Source: Gammaproteobacteria bacterium (GTDB lineage Bacteria; Pseudomonadota; Gammaproteobacteria; Steroidobacterales; Rariloculaceae). From it: DNA of 37,104 nucleotides. The notes beneath the pieces are model-generated. The model saw only the letters and a program-made list of their open reading frames with translations. It was not told where the DNA came from and did not search any database. The position numbers and the translations under genes were made by a program. This document shows, piece after piece, positions 17,897 through 27,126 of this stretch. The stretch covers positions 1 through 37,104 of the forward strand of contig JAJDWR010000071.1 of the NCBI GenBank assembly GCA_022825505.1. The letters run 5' to 3'. Each line of letters begins with the position of its first letter. Position 1 is the first letter of the stretch.

Positions 17897-17986
17897 GACT
17901 CTCCCGCGCGGTCGCGGAGGATGAGTGGTCGAAAGCTGTAGAAGCCGGCGCGCCTACGACTCTCCCGCGCGGTCGCGGAGGATGAG
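17897..17986. repeat. 29-bp exact direct repeat at the SWIM/SNF2 junction
   Basis: Identical 29-bp copies lie at 17897-17925 and 17958-17986, 61 bp apart start to start. On the minus strand each encodes LILRDRAGES. The upstream copy is followed directly by the SWIM gene stop; the second is in the SNF2 frame. Because 61 is not a multiple of three, the extra segment shifts the frame. Removing one copy plus the 32-bp spacer joins the two genes in frame. Confidence 0.95.
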
Positions 17987-19387
17987 CGCCGGGGGTTCGC
18001 CTGTGGCTGTCAGCAGATTCGCGCCCTTGCCGGAGCGCACCCGTTTCGCGACGCTCTCGTAGGCGATCTCAAGCCGCGCGCACGGGTACACGGCGGGAGC
18101 GGGCGCTCCGAAGCGCCGGGCGAACGTGTCATTGCCGTATCGCACCTGCGGAGGTATCTCGCAGCCGTACAGGATCAGCACGGGCTCTGGCGGCACGTCG
18201 GCGCGCTGCTCGAGGCGGGCCGGGCGCGGCAAGGGTCCGTGCCCGCCGATCCCGTCCAGAGACGAAGTCACCGACTCCACCGCATCGGGCGGCACCGCCG
18301 GGGCCTGCGCCAGCCAGCTAGCCAGATGCGGTTCGAGAGCGGTTTCGGCCACGCCGGCCTCGCCCGTTTCCGGGTCCAGGTAGAAGGGCGTGCCAAACCC
18401 CAGCAGCGTGAGCGGCGCCCCTTCCGGGCCGCGTGCCACCGCCCGCTGTTCGCCGCCGTCGCCCACCTCCCACCGCAGCTCGCACTTCCGCGGCGCCGAC
18501 CATGACAGCGTGCGTCCGTGGATGCCGCCGTCCAGGGCGCGGCCCGTCTCGACGATCACCCGGATCAGTTTCACCAGTTCCGGCCCCTCCGGCAAGTTGC
18601 TGCCCTGCGGGTATCCGCCTTCGCCGAAAAACTCCAGTTGCCCAAGCAGCGCGGCGTCCTGTAACGTCAGATTGCCGCGCGCCCAGGCCGAGCGCCGGTT
18701 CGTGAACTCCCGGTAGTTTGCGCCGATCTCGCCATTCTTCTTCAGATACGCCCGGTAGGGCGTGATGCGCATGCCGCCATGCCAGTCCCGGTGGAAGACG
18801 TAGAACAGATGCTGCTGCCCGGTCCGGACGGGGCCTGACTGGCGAATCGCGGCAGGCTTCGCGCGGGCCCGGGGCCGCCGGTCGAGCCATTGGCGCACCT
18901 CTCCGCGCCCGGGGCCCGCGCCGTGCGCGCCCGCAAACGAGTGCGTCCTGGGGCCTGGGACCGACGAACCCGGCGTCAGGAGATCCGGGGTCCAGGAGTC
19001 TGTTCCCCGAGAGCCTGTCCTTGCGGAGCCAAACGGCCGGGCGCCCGCCGCCGCCAGCAAGGCTGCGGCGATGTGCTTGCAGTTGAATCCCACCGGGCAG
19101 GAGCAATCGCCCTCGACCGAGCCCAGCGTCCCGTCGGATCTGTATTTGAGCAACGCCGAGAGCAGATACGGCTGCAAAGCCGTTCCCTTCACCTGGGCTT
19201 TCACCCGGTCCGGCGATTTAATCTCGACGCTGCGCACGGCCCCGCGCCGGTGATACGCCTGTCCCCGAGAGAAATACGGCTCGCCGATCGCCCGCCGGAT
19301 TTCCTCGGCCCCGATGCCGTGGAGCTCATTTTCCCCGCTACGACCGCAGGGCATGCCCGGTTCGGTCGGGCGCATCGGTCCGATCAT
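17954..19387 (-). CDS. SWIM zinc-finger protein, N-terminal part of a split SWIM-SNF2 protein
   Basis: A 477-residue product with an N-terminal segment (YFSRGQAYHRRGAVRSVEI) and a complete SWIM zinc finger, CxCx5CxH: C95, C97, C103, H105 in DCSCPVGFNCKH. A Gly/Pro/Ser-rich stretch (about 115-165) follows, then a middle region found in SNF2 relatives of this type. The frame stops after RDRAGES, exactly at the end of a 29-bp repeat that recurs in the SNF2 frame 61 bp away. The gene starts 25 bp after the nhaC-type gene, so all three may share a transcript. By itself the product would have a nucleic-acid or protein binding finger but no motor. Confidence 0.82.
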   Translation of the reverse strand: MIGPMRPTEPGMPCGRSGENELHGIGAEEIRRAIGEPYFSRGQAYHRRGAVRSVEIKSPDRVKAQVKGTALQPYLLSALLKYRSDGTLGSVEGDCSCPVGFNCKHIAAALLAAAGARPFGSARTGSRGTDSWTPDLLTPGSSVPGPRTHSFAGAHGAGPGRGEVRQWLDRRPRARAKPAAIRQSGPVRTGQQHLFYVFHRDWHGGMRITPYRAYLKKNGEIGANYREFTNRRSAWARGNLTLQDAALLGQLEFFGEGGYPQGSNLPEGPELVKLIRVIVETGRALDGGIHGRTLSWSAPRKCELRWEVGDGGEQRAVARGPEGAPLTLLGFGTPFYLDPETGEAGVAETALEPHLASWLAQAPAVPPDAVESVTSSLDGIGGHGPLPRPARLEQRADVPPEPVLILYGCEIPPQVRYGNDTFARRFGAPAPAVYPCARLEIAYESVAKRVRSGKGANLLTATGEPPALILRDRAGES

Positions 19388-19412
19388 GCGTCCGGCTCCG
19401 CCTGGCCTCCGC

Positions 19413-21152
19413 TCAAGCCGTCAGGAACGAAACCGCCGTCCAGCACACAGCCGCCAATATCGCCGCCATTGATGCCTGCGGGATCTGCGTCTTGACATGA
19501 TCCATCAGGTCGCAGCCCGTGCATACGGAACTGAGCACCGTGGTGTCGGAGATCGGTGAGCACTGGTCGCCGTAGACGCTGCCGTCCATCACCGCCGCAA
19601 AGCACAACGTCATGTACAACTCCGGATGAGACAGTCCTTGCGAGTTCGCAACCGCCCAAGCCAGCGGCATGGCCAGCGGGAACGCCACCGCGTAGGTGCC
19701 CCAGCTAGTGCCTGTGGAAAACGCGATCACCACCGTGATGATCTGCAGAATCACCGGCAGCAGGAAGAACGGGATGCTGTCGCCGAGCTGATCCACCAGA
19801 TAGATGCCGCCGCCGGTCTGCTGGCTGAGGCCGCCGATGGTAATGGCGAGCAGGAGAATGACGGAGCCGAGCACCACACCCTTGATGCCGTCATGGAAGC
19901 CTGCGATCAGGTCCTTGAGGGACATCCCCTTGGCCAGCGCCATGCCCGCCGCCAGCGCCAGCGCCGCGCCGAACGCCCAGTGCACGTTGGGCGAGCCGTA
20001 GACCACGAAGGTCAGCACCGCCAGCCCGATCAGCGTGCCCAGCGGCAGGAAGAACTCGATCACGTGGGGCGTGTAGCCCTCGGGGACGTTGCTGCCCTGC
20101 AGTTCCTTTGAGCTGAGCGGATCGGCCCCGGGCGCGTCGAGCCGTCCGGTAGTGCGGGCCCGGTCCATGGCTTCGCGCAATTGACTGCCCAGGAATAGCG
20201 GCTTCTCGATACTGAGCAGAAACGTGCCCAGTACCGCGAAAATCGCGTAGAAGCAGAACGGCACGCTCTGGAAAAAGAACGCGATACGGTCCGCCTCGGT
20301 AGCCAGAAAGCCGACGCCGGAGACGAAAATGAACGCCTGCACGTAACCCGGCCAGGCGTTGAACGCCAGTTGGGAGGCGATGGGCGAGGCGGTGGAGTCC
20401 ACGATATAGGCCAGTTCTTCATGACTGACCTTTTCCTTGTCCGCGATGGGCTTGACGGTGGTGCCCACCAGCACCGTGCTGACCGTTCCGCCCTGGAAGA
20501 AGACGATGCCCAGCATCCAGGCGACCAGCTTGGCGGTTCTGGGACCCCGGACGAAGCGCGCCGTGACGAATTCCGCGAAGGCCTGGGCCGCGCCGGTACG
20601 CGACCAGATTCCCATGAGCCCGCCCAACAGCCAAAGGTACAACAGCAGCACGCCGGCCGCGCTCGTGGTTGCGAGCGATGGAATCAGCACTTCGCCGGAG
20701 AGGTCGTAGCGGCCGAGAATCAGTGCCCCGGAGAGGATCCCGCTCAGCAGGGCCGTGACCGGTTCCCTGGTGATCCAGCAGAGCACGACGGCAACCAGAG
20801 CGGGCAGCAGCGACCAGAATCCCCAGTGGAACCGGGCCGTGCGCTGGTAGTAGACGTCCTGCGCCTGCCCGTCGCGAATTTCCACCGCCGAGACGAATTC
20901 CTCCTGGAGGGGTGGCGGGGTGGTAGAGCCGGTCACCGACGCGGGATCGAGTTGCGACTGGTCCGCGGGAACGGCCTCGAAATAGCTCTGGTCTCCGCCC
21001 GACATATAGAACGGCGCACCGTCGGCATCGGCCTGAACGTCCAGCGAAATCTGTTCGACGGTCCAGGTGGGCGCGATGTTGGCGCCGACCATCCAGGAGA
21101 CGATCATGGCGACCGCGAAAATACCGAATTTGACAATGGCTGGACGTTTCAT
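19413..21152 (-). CDS. NhaC-family Na+/H+ antiporter
   Basis: A 579-residue inner-membrane antiporter. The NhaC signature near the C-terminus is clear: GSVYGDQCSPISDTTVLSS, with earlier family segments GGLMGIWSRTGAAQAFAEF, FFQGGTVSTVLVGTTVKPI and AFSTGTSWGTYAVAFPLA. I start at the ATG at 21152 (MKRPAIVKFGIF), which has GAGGT about 6 bp upstream. A putative TATAAT lies about 30 bp upstream. Between helix 1 (about 8-28) and the next helix (about 108) is an unusual polar segment of some 80 residues, probably outside the cytoplasm. It is followed closely by the SWIM and SNF2 genes and is divergent from the TonB receptor. Confidence 0.9.
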   Translation of the reverse strand: MKRPAIVKFGIFAVAMIVSWMVGANIAPTWTVEQISLDVQADADGAPFYMSGGDQSYFEAVPADQSQLDPASVTGSTTPPPLQEEFVSAVEIRDGQAQDVYYQRTARFHWGFWSLLPALVAVVLCWITREPVTALLSGILSGALILGRYDLSGEVLIPSLATTSAAGVLLLYLWLLGGLMGIWSRTGAAQAFAEFVTARFVRGPRTAKLVAWMLGIVFFQGGTVSTVLVGTTVKPIADKEKVSHEELAYIVDSTASPIASQLAFNAWPGYVQAFIFVSGVGFLATEADRIAFFFQSVPFCFYAIFAVLGTFLLSIEKPLFLGSQLREAMDRARTTGRLDAPGADPLSSKELQGSNVPEGYTPHVIEFFLPLGTLIGLAVLTFVVYGSPNVHWAFGAALALAAGMALAKGMSLKDLIAGFHDGIKGVVLGSVILLLAITIGGLSQQTGGGIYLVDQLGDSIPFFLLPVILQIITVVIAFSTGTSWGTYAVAFPLAMPLAWAVANSQGLSHPELYMTLCFAAVMDGSVYGDQCSPISDTTVLSSVCTGCDLMDHVKTQIPQASMAAILAAVCWTAVSFLTA

Positions 21153-21603
21153 CCGGTGACCTCGGTTGATTGGAAACTCGATTATACCGGCTCGCCAGAT
21201 CCGCGGGACCTTCGGCACAGCCCACGAAATTGCCGCTCAATAGTGTGTCGAGCTTGTCGCGGGACCGGCCCGCGTGCTCGCGTGGCAAGTGTGCGACAAT
21301 TTCACTCTCGTGCCGGGAGGCCTGAACGTCTTTGGCGAGACCCCCGGCCCGGCGGAATTTGAAGCCGGTAGCGGAAGGGTCCATCGCTCCGATTCCAGGA
21401 TCCCCTGGCAGGGCGCCTGCTACCCCTTTTGCGGCCAAATGCCGACATTCGGCACGCATCCTTCCCGCTGCGGCCGATCTCCGCACGGTACCCCGCATGT
21501 CGCAATTACGAAAGTGATGGCCGCTTTTGAACAGGGCTACTCCGGAATTGGAATTGGGAGTAGAATTGGCAAATCTGCCACAGAAATAAGTGAGGAGTAC
21601 GCC
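21153..21603. other. 450-bp intergenic region between nhaC and the TonB receptor gene
   Basis: This divergent region holds no convincing gene. It has a hairpin with arms CGCGGG and CCCGCG (21258-21263, 21269-21274), three GAATTG words near 21545-21567, and a ribosome binding site TGAGGAG (21591-21597) for the receptor. TAGAAT at 21561-21566 may be a -10 element for the receptor, but no matching -35 was found. Confidence 0.6.
21181..21186 (-). promoter_or_regulatory. Putative -10 element (TATAAT) for the nhaC-type gene
   Basis: A perfect TATAAT on the minus strand, 28 bp before the ATG at 21152. The hexamers 16-19 bp upstream match the -35 consensus poorly, so the promoter may need an activator or be fortuitous. 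Confidence 0.4.
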
Positions 21604-24600
21604 ATGAAACTCCACTCATCAAATAAATTTGCGGTTGTCCTTTTGGCGTCCTGCGCGTTTGCCAATGTCGGCATTGGGCAACAGGACGAAGAAGACGAGG
21701 CCGAGACGGCCGCTACTGCGCCGGTGGAGGCCCCCGCGCAGGCCGCCCAACCGGTCGTCGAGGAGGTTGTCGTTACCGGTTCGCGACTGAGGCGAGACAC
21801 GTACAGCAGCATCTCGCCATTGCAGGTCATCACGGGTCAGGTTTCCCGCGAGATCGGGCAGATCGACCCATCGACAATTCTGCAGGAATCGACCACCGCC
21901 GCCGGCGCTCAGGTCGACATCACGTTCACGGGCCTGGTTCTGGACAGCGGACCGGGTCATTCGGCCATCGACCTGCGCGGTCTGGGAAGTACGCGAACGC
22001 TGGTGCTGATCAACGGCCGGCGCGTGTCTCCGGCGGGCGTTGAAGGCGCGCCCCAATCCCCGGACTTGAACCTGATACCCCGCGCGGCAGTGCAACAGTA
22101 TGAAATCCTTCTCGACGGCGCGTCATCGGTCTACGGATCGGATGCCATCGCCGGTGTTGCAAACATCATTTTGCGCAAGGATTTCGACGGTTTCGAGTTC
22201 GAGGCCTTTTCGCGATTGCCTGAGGAAGGCAATGGCGAGGAAAACACATTCAGTGCTACGTGGGGACGCAACTTCGACCGGGGATTTTTCGGATTTGCAG
22301 CCGAAGTCACCAGGAATGAGTCGGTTGCGTTGGATGATCGGCCCTGGACAGCGGGTTGCAACAGGCACCTTGAGGTCGACCAGAGGGGACAAACAAGAAG
22401 CGACGCCCTGGAATACAGAGAGATTTACGGAATGAAAGTGACCTCGTGCAAAATCGGCTTCGGCCGCAGGATCTGGGATCCCGGCGTCGGATTCGGTTCG
22501 ATCTACTACACCCCGGGCGAGTCCAACACTTCGATTCCGAATTTTTCGGAGGCCGATCTCTTCAATATCGTGCTGGACCTGAATCAGGATGGACAGCCTG
22601 ATGTCGATTTTACCGATTACAACGTCAATGGAGCGCTTGGGCACGGCGACCTTTATCCGGAAATAGAGCGAACAAGCGCATTTGCCTACGGCGAATATAC
22701 CCTCGCGGGAGACATGAACATCACGCCCTACTTCGAATTGATGTATAACCAGCGCGCGCACGAGAACTACAGTCCGGGCGCGGGCCTCTTCGAGGAGGTA
22801 CCCGCGGGCAATCCGTTCAACCCATGCAACCCCGACGGCCTGGCCGGCGTCGATTGCGGCCTCGCCATGGGGTATGTTCTGAATCATCCCGGTTACGTGC
22901 CGGGTTTCGTGGCCAGGTGGGGTGCGTCCCCCGCGGCCTACTGCGCAGCCGGCTTCGGTTTTCTTTGCGGCAGTGCGACGGGACCGGTGCCGCTCGAGGC
23001 TCACGTCTCCATCCTGAACGACCGCGACCGCGTGTCCACGGATGTCTCCCAGTTGCGCTTCGTTGGCGGCATCACCGGCGATTTGCCCCAGCTCGACATG
23101 GGTTCGATGGAGAATTGGTCGTTCGACCTGTCATTCATCCGCAGCGATTCCAGGGGCGATGCGTGGCGGTCGGGTATCAACGAGGAGAGTCTGGAACATT
23201 CCCTGACGACGAGCAGGATAGATCCAGTCTCCGGCATTGTGACTTGCGGCGACGGGTCCGACGGTTGCGTGCCGGTCAACCTCTTCGCCCCATCGTTGTA
23301 TGCGGGCCTCATTGAAAATCAGTTTGCAACCCAGGCGGAATGGGACTACTTGAACGCCGCGCGCGAGTTTGAAACGACGTACACGCAGACGCTGCTATCC
23401 TATTACATGACGGGGGAACTGTTCCCGCTTCCGGGGGACACGGCACTTGGCGGCATCGGATTCGAGTTGCGCCGCGACGAGATGAACTCGATTCCAAATG
23501 AAGTGGCTCGCGATGGCCTGCTTTGGGGTTTCTTCTCCGACCGCGGCGCTGTTGGCGAAAAGGACACGCAGGAACTGATCGCGGAAATTGAGTTGCCCCT
23601 GGTCGCGAATCGGCCCGGAGTCGAGGAATTCACGGTCAACCTGTCCGCGCGCTATACAAAGGATGAGTTCTACCCCGGGTCCTGGACGTATTCGGGCAAG
23701 TATGCCTACAGGCCCAATAACACGCTGCTCCTGCGCGGCACCATTGGCACGTCGTATCGCGCACCCAATCTGCGCGAAAACTTCATGCTTGGCCAGTCCG
23801 GTTTTCTTGCCCTGTTCGATCCTTGCGTCGTTCCTTCGGAAGCGTACAACGCGCTGGATGGCTACAATCCCGCGCTCGACGGGCGGGACGGGCATGTCCT
23901 CGATAACTGCCGCGCGGCGGGCGTCGACCCCACGACGCTGGGCGTGGTCGATACCACGCAGACCAGCGCGAATTACTCGGTCGAGGTCTACGGCGTTGGA
24001 TCGCTGGGGCTGGACGAGGAGAAGTCCGAATCGTGGACCGCCGGGTTTTCGTGGGAGGAGCCTTATTCGGACGCATTCGATGTCACGGTCGGAGCAACCT
24101 ACTACGATATTTCGCTTCGCGACGAAGTCGTTCAGCTTCACCCCCAGGCGAGCATCAATGACTGCTACGGCGACGAGGAAGGCGACAGTGCGTTCTGCGG
24201 CAATATTTTCCGTGAAATCCTGGGAGGCGGCGTATTCGGACTGATCGAGTCCAGCGACGCGATTTTCTTCAATCAGGATGCATTGTCGACTCGCGGTGTC
24301 GATGTCAACATAGCGTTCGATTGGCCCGCGCAAATCGCAGGCCGGGCGGTCGATTTCAGTGCCGACCTGAACTTCAACCGCAAGCTGGAACTCGAACAGA
24401 TCAATATCGATCCCACAACCGGCGAAGAAGACAGGGAGGACTACGTCGGCGAGTTTGGATTTCCCGAGTGGGAAGGCCTGGGTGTTGTGCGCGCGGACGT
24501 CGGCAATTGGCGATTCACGTTGGCGACTCGTTACATTGGCTCGGTGGCGCAGGACCCGGTTGGAGTTGACGCCTGGAGCGATGTCTTCGACGGAGACGCA

Positions 24601-24864
24601 TCCACGTGCCTTGGCCCGTCCAGGGATGATTTCCGATGCCGCGATGTAGGCTACGCCGACAACTACATGCGCCACGATGTTTCCGTCTATTTTCGAGGCG
24701 ACACATGGTCCGTCGGCGGGGGCGTCAGGAATCTGCGGAACACCTGGCCGCCACAGGTGGACAGCGACGAGGTGAGTTATGTGTATAACAACACGCCGCT
24801 AGGCCGCGGCTATGATTGGCAGGGAAGAACTTACTTTCTGAACATCACCGCGAACCTGCTGTAG
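21604..24864 (+). CDS. TonB-dependent outer-membrane receptor
   Basis: A 1086-residue outer-membrane gated channel for active uptake of a large substrate. The start at 21604 follows TGAGGAG at good spacing and opens a signal peptide (MKLHSSNKFAVVLLASCAF, cleavage near residue 25). An Ala/Pro/Glu-rich linker leads to the TonB box EEVVVTGSRL (about 53-62), then a plug domain with DLRGLGSTRTLVLINGRRV and LLDGASSVYGSDAIAGVANI. The remainder is a long beta-barrel, ending in the aromatic and hydrophobic YFLNITANLL. Size and plug resemble the large receptors for peptides or other complex organic substrates rather than small siderophore receptors. An exported S9 peptidase follows about 105 bp downstream, suggesting uptake coupled to peptide cleavage. 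Confidence 0.93.
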   Translation: MKLHSSNKFAVVLLASCAFANVGIGQQDEEDEAETAATAPVEAPAQAAQPVVEEVVVTGSRLRRDTYSSISPLQVITGQVSREIGQIDPSTILQESTTAAGAQVDITFTGLVLDSGPGHSAIDLRGLGSTRTLVLINGRRVSPAGVEGAPQSPDLNLIPRAAVQQYEILLDGASSVYGSDAIAGVANIILRKDFDGFEFEAFSRLPEEGNGEENTFSATWGRNFDRGFFGFAAEVTRNESVALDDRPWTAGCNRHLEVDQRGQTRSDALEYREIYGMKVTSCKIGFGRRIWDPGVGFGSIYYTPGESNTSIPNFSEADLFNIVLDLNQDGQPDVDFTDYNVNGALGHGDLYPEIERTSAFAYGEYTLAGDMNITPYFELMYNQRAHENYSPGAGLFEEVPAGNPFNPCNPDGLAGVDCGLAMGYVLNHPGYVPGFVARWGASPAAYCAAGFGFLCGSATGPVPLEAHVSILNDRDRVSTDVSQLRFVGGITGDLPQLDMGSMENWSFDLSFIRSDSRGDAWRSGINEESLEHSLTTSRIDPVSGIVTCGDGSDGCVPVNLFAPSLYAGLIENQFATQAEWDYLNAAREFETTYTQTLLSYYMTGELFPLPGDTALGGIGFELRRDEMNSIPNEVARDGLLWGFFSDRGAVGEKDTQELIAEIELPLVANRPGVEEFTVNLSARYTKDEFYPGSWTYSGKYAYRPNNTLLLRGTIGTSYRAPNLRENFMLGQSGFLALFDPCVVPSEAYNALDGYNPALDGRDGHVLDNCRAAGVDPTTLGVVDTTQTSANYSVEVYGVGSLGLDEEKSESWTAGFSWEEPYSDAFDVTVGATYYDISLRDEVVQLHPQASINDCYGDEEGDSAFCGNIFREILGGGVFGLIESSDAIFFNQDALSTRGVDVNIAFDWPAQIAGRAVDFSADLNFNRKLELEQINIDPTTGEEDREDYVGEFGFPEWEGLGVVRADVGNWRFTLATRYIGSVAQDPVGVDAWSDVFDGDASTCLGPSRDDFRCRDVGYADNYMRHDVSVYFRGDTWSVGGGVRNLRNTWPPQVDSDEVSYVYNNTPLGRGYDWQGRTYFLNITANLL

Positions 24865-24968
24865 GCTGACTCACCTGCAGTTGGCGCATTCCCGTCCAAA
24901 AGACGCACTTTTGCGGGTTGCGGGCTGGAATTCCTGCAAGCACTATTGAGTCTCGGAGTATTCGTCCA

Positions 24969-27020
24969 ATGGGTGGTGTGATTATGAGAACAAGACCTGC
25001 GGTTTCCGGGCTTTGCCTGCTTCTGCTGGGCTACGGCGCCGTGCATGCGGTAGCGGCCGGCGCCGAGCGTTATCCGCTGGAGTATTTCGCGCTGCGCGAG
25101 GTTGTCAACAACGTAACGGTCTCGCCCGACGGCGAACGTCTTGCGATGCTGAAAATATTGTCAAGAACCGGCAACCCGATTCTGCACATCTACGACACGA
25201 ACGACCTGGACGCGGACCCGCTGGTGATCGATGCGGACCCAATGGAGATCATCGGTTATCAGTGGACGAGCGACCGGCACGTCGTCCTGCAGTTTCGCCA
25301 GCAGGTTCGCAATCGCCTTCAGGGTCAGGAAGGCAGCGTTTTTGGTTACCGCATCGCAATTCTCGATGTCATCGACGAGAGTATTGACGATTTCGATACG
25401 AACACGGCTCCGAGAATAGAGAATGTGCTTGAAGGCAAGCCGAACCAGATCATCGTCTCGGAGCAGGAGGGATTCGACAATTCCGTGGGTGTACGGGAAG
25501 CATACCGGCCCCGTGCGTATTATACGGTGAATCTCGAGAGGGGAACCAAGCAACTGATTATCCGCGGAAGAGTGGATATGGGCCGAATCCAATTCGACAG
25601 CGACGGCAATCCGCGCGTGGCGCAGGGCTTTGACATCAGAGCTCGGGACTACCTGGTTTACTATCGCGACCCGGGCGAGACTTCCTGGCGCGAAGTCTAT
25701 CGCTGGACCGAGGATCAGTTCGAAGGCTTTTTATTCGAAGACATGATTGGCCTGGACGACTCGGTTCCGGGCAATATTCTGGTGCTTGCGTTCAACGGCG
25801 ATGACAAGCTGGGCCTCTGGTCATTCAATCCGGAGACGAAGACGTTCGACGAACTGATCTACCGCCGCTCCGATGTGGACGTTTATGGCGTGCGGTACCA
25901 CAGCAATTCCTGGACCTATCCCGACCGGATTACGGCGGTTTCCTATTTCAAGGACAAGTTGCACTTCGAGTATTTCGATGAAATCGAGGGTGCGACATTC
26001 AATCAGCTTGAACAACTCGTTCCGTATGCGCACTACGTATCCATCACCTCGCGTTCCCGGGAAGGCAATACGATGGTCGTCAGGAATGTGGGACCTCGGG
26101 ACCCCGGCACGCATTACCTTCTGCACCAGGGCGAATTCGAATTCCTGGGAAGCACCCACCCGTTGCTTGACAGCGAGGAATTGGCCGATGTGCAGTACAT
26201 CCAGTACACGGCGCGCGACGGCCGCCCGATGGCCACATTCGTCACGATTCCCAACACCGGCGAACCGCCCTACCCCACCGTCGTAATGCCCCATGGTGGG
26301 CCCTTCGTGCGGGAGGTCGTGCTTTTTGACGAATGGGCCCAGATGCTGGCGAACAACGGCTACATGGTTGTACAGCCGCAGTTCCGGATGACCCTGGGCT
26401 ATGGGTTCGACCATTTCATGAGTTCGATCATCGATGACAGTGCCTCCGGCCTCATGGTGAGCCAGGCCGGCCGCAGGATGCAGGACGACAAGGACGATGC
26501 GGCCCTGCACCTCGTCGATATGGGGCTCGCCGACCCTGATCGCATGGCCATGTACGGATGGTCCTACGGCGGGTATGCGGCATTGATTGCCGCATCGCGC
26601 ACACCGCAGATCTACCAGTGCACGATCGCCGGCGCGGCGGTCTCGGACTACGTCACCTTTGCAAACGATACGATGAGGGGGCGCGCGCCTACCGGCGCCG
26701 CGAGAATCCTTCGGGATGTCTTTCAGTATGGAGCGGTGCAACCCGTTCGGGAAGTCGAAAACGTCAACGTGCCGCTGCTGCTGATTCACGGCAGTCTGGA
26801 TTCCCGGGTGGTGCCCAAGCAGGCCCAGCTCTATCGGGATGCGCTCGACAGGGCGGGCAAGGACTACAAGTACGTGGAACTGGAAGGCGCCGATCACTTC
26901 TACAATACGCTCTATTACGAGCACCAGATCGAACTCTACACTTCGATCATCGACTTCCTGCAGAACGACTGCGGCAATTTGAGTGGCGGTGAGACGCAGG
27001 CCAGCAACGCGGGTTCATAG
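24969..27020 (+). CDS. Exported S9-family (prolyl oligopeptidase-like) serine peptidase
   Basis: Has a signal peptide (RTRPAVSGLCLLLLGYGAV, cleavage near AVAAGA), an N-terminal propeller-like region (about residues 40-420), and a C-terminal alpha/beta-hydrolase domain. The triad is visible: Ser532 in GWSYGGYAA, Asp611 in HGSLDSRV and His643 in GADHFYN. The start at 24969 has GGAG ten bases upstream; the ATG at 24984 gives a more classical signal peptide and is equally possible. Expected to cleave peptides in the periplasm or at the cell surface. The neighbouring TonB receptor suggests a joint role in peptide import. Related S9 enzymes include lasso-peptide isopeptidases, but no precursor gene was found here. 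Confidence 0.9.
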   Translation: MGGVIMRTRPAVSGLCLLLLGYGAVHAVAAGAERYPLEYFALREVVNNVTVSPDGERLAMLKILSRTGNPILHIYDTNDLDADPLVIDADPMEIIGYQWTSDRHVVLQFRQQVRNRLQGQEGSVFGYRIAILDVIDESIDDFDTNTAPRIENVLEGKPNQIIVSEQEGFDNSVGVREAYRPRAYYTVNLERGTKQLIIRGRVDMGRIQFDSDGNPRVAQGFDIRARDYLVYYRDPGETSWREVYRWTEDQFEGFLFEDMIGLDDSVPGNILVLAFNGDDKLGLWSFNPETKTFDELIYRRSDVDVYGVRYHSNSWTYPDRITAVSYFKDKLHFEYFDEIEGATFNQLEQLVPYAHYVSITSRSREGNTMVVRNVGPRDPGTHYLLHQGEFEFLGSTHPLLDSEELADVQYIQYTARDGRPMATFVTIPNTGEPPYPTVVMPHGGPFVREVVLFDEWAQMLANNGYMVVQPQFRMTLGYGFDHFMSSIIDDSASGLMVSQAGRRMQDDKDDAALHLVDMGLADPDRMAMYGWSYGGYAALIAASRTPQIYQCTIAGAAVSDYVTFANDTMRGRAPTGAARILRDVFQYGAVQPVREVENVNVPLLLIHGSLDSRVVPKQAQLYRDALDRAGKDYKYVELEGADHFYNTLYYEHQIELYTSIIDFLQNDCGNLSGGETQASNAGS

Positions 27021-27065
27021 CGGGTCTGATCGGACGCTGCGCCGCCGCCGCTCTCATCCGGTGAA

Positions 27066-27094
27066 TCGATAGTCATGCATATATTGTGTATGAT
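27066..27094 (+). promoter_or_regulatory. Promoter overlapping an imperfect palindrome, upstream of the RHH gene
   Basis: TCGATA (27066-27071, 4 of 6 to the -35 consensus), a 17-bp spacer and TATGAT (27089-27094, 5 of 6 to the -10) form a plausible sigma-70 promoter. An imperfect palindrome at 27073-27093 (TCAT..ATGA ends, 7 of 10 positions paired) covers the spacer and the -10. This fits autorepression by the RHH protein encoded 33 bp downstream. Confidence 0.5.
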
Positions 27095-27126
27095 TTACCT
27101 TAAACGTGTGTAGTAGTGGTGCATAA

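Noticed and set aside
24865..24968. Lasso-peptide precursor gene near the S9 peptidase
   Set aside because: The gap holds no small frame with a leader/core pattern, and no cyclase or protease partner genes are present in the window.
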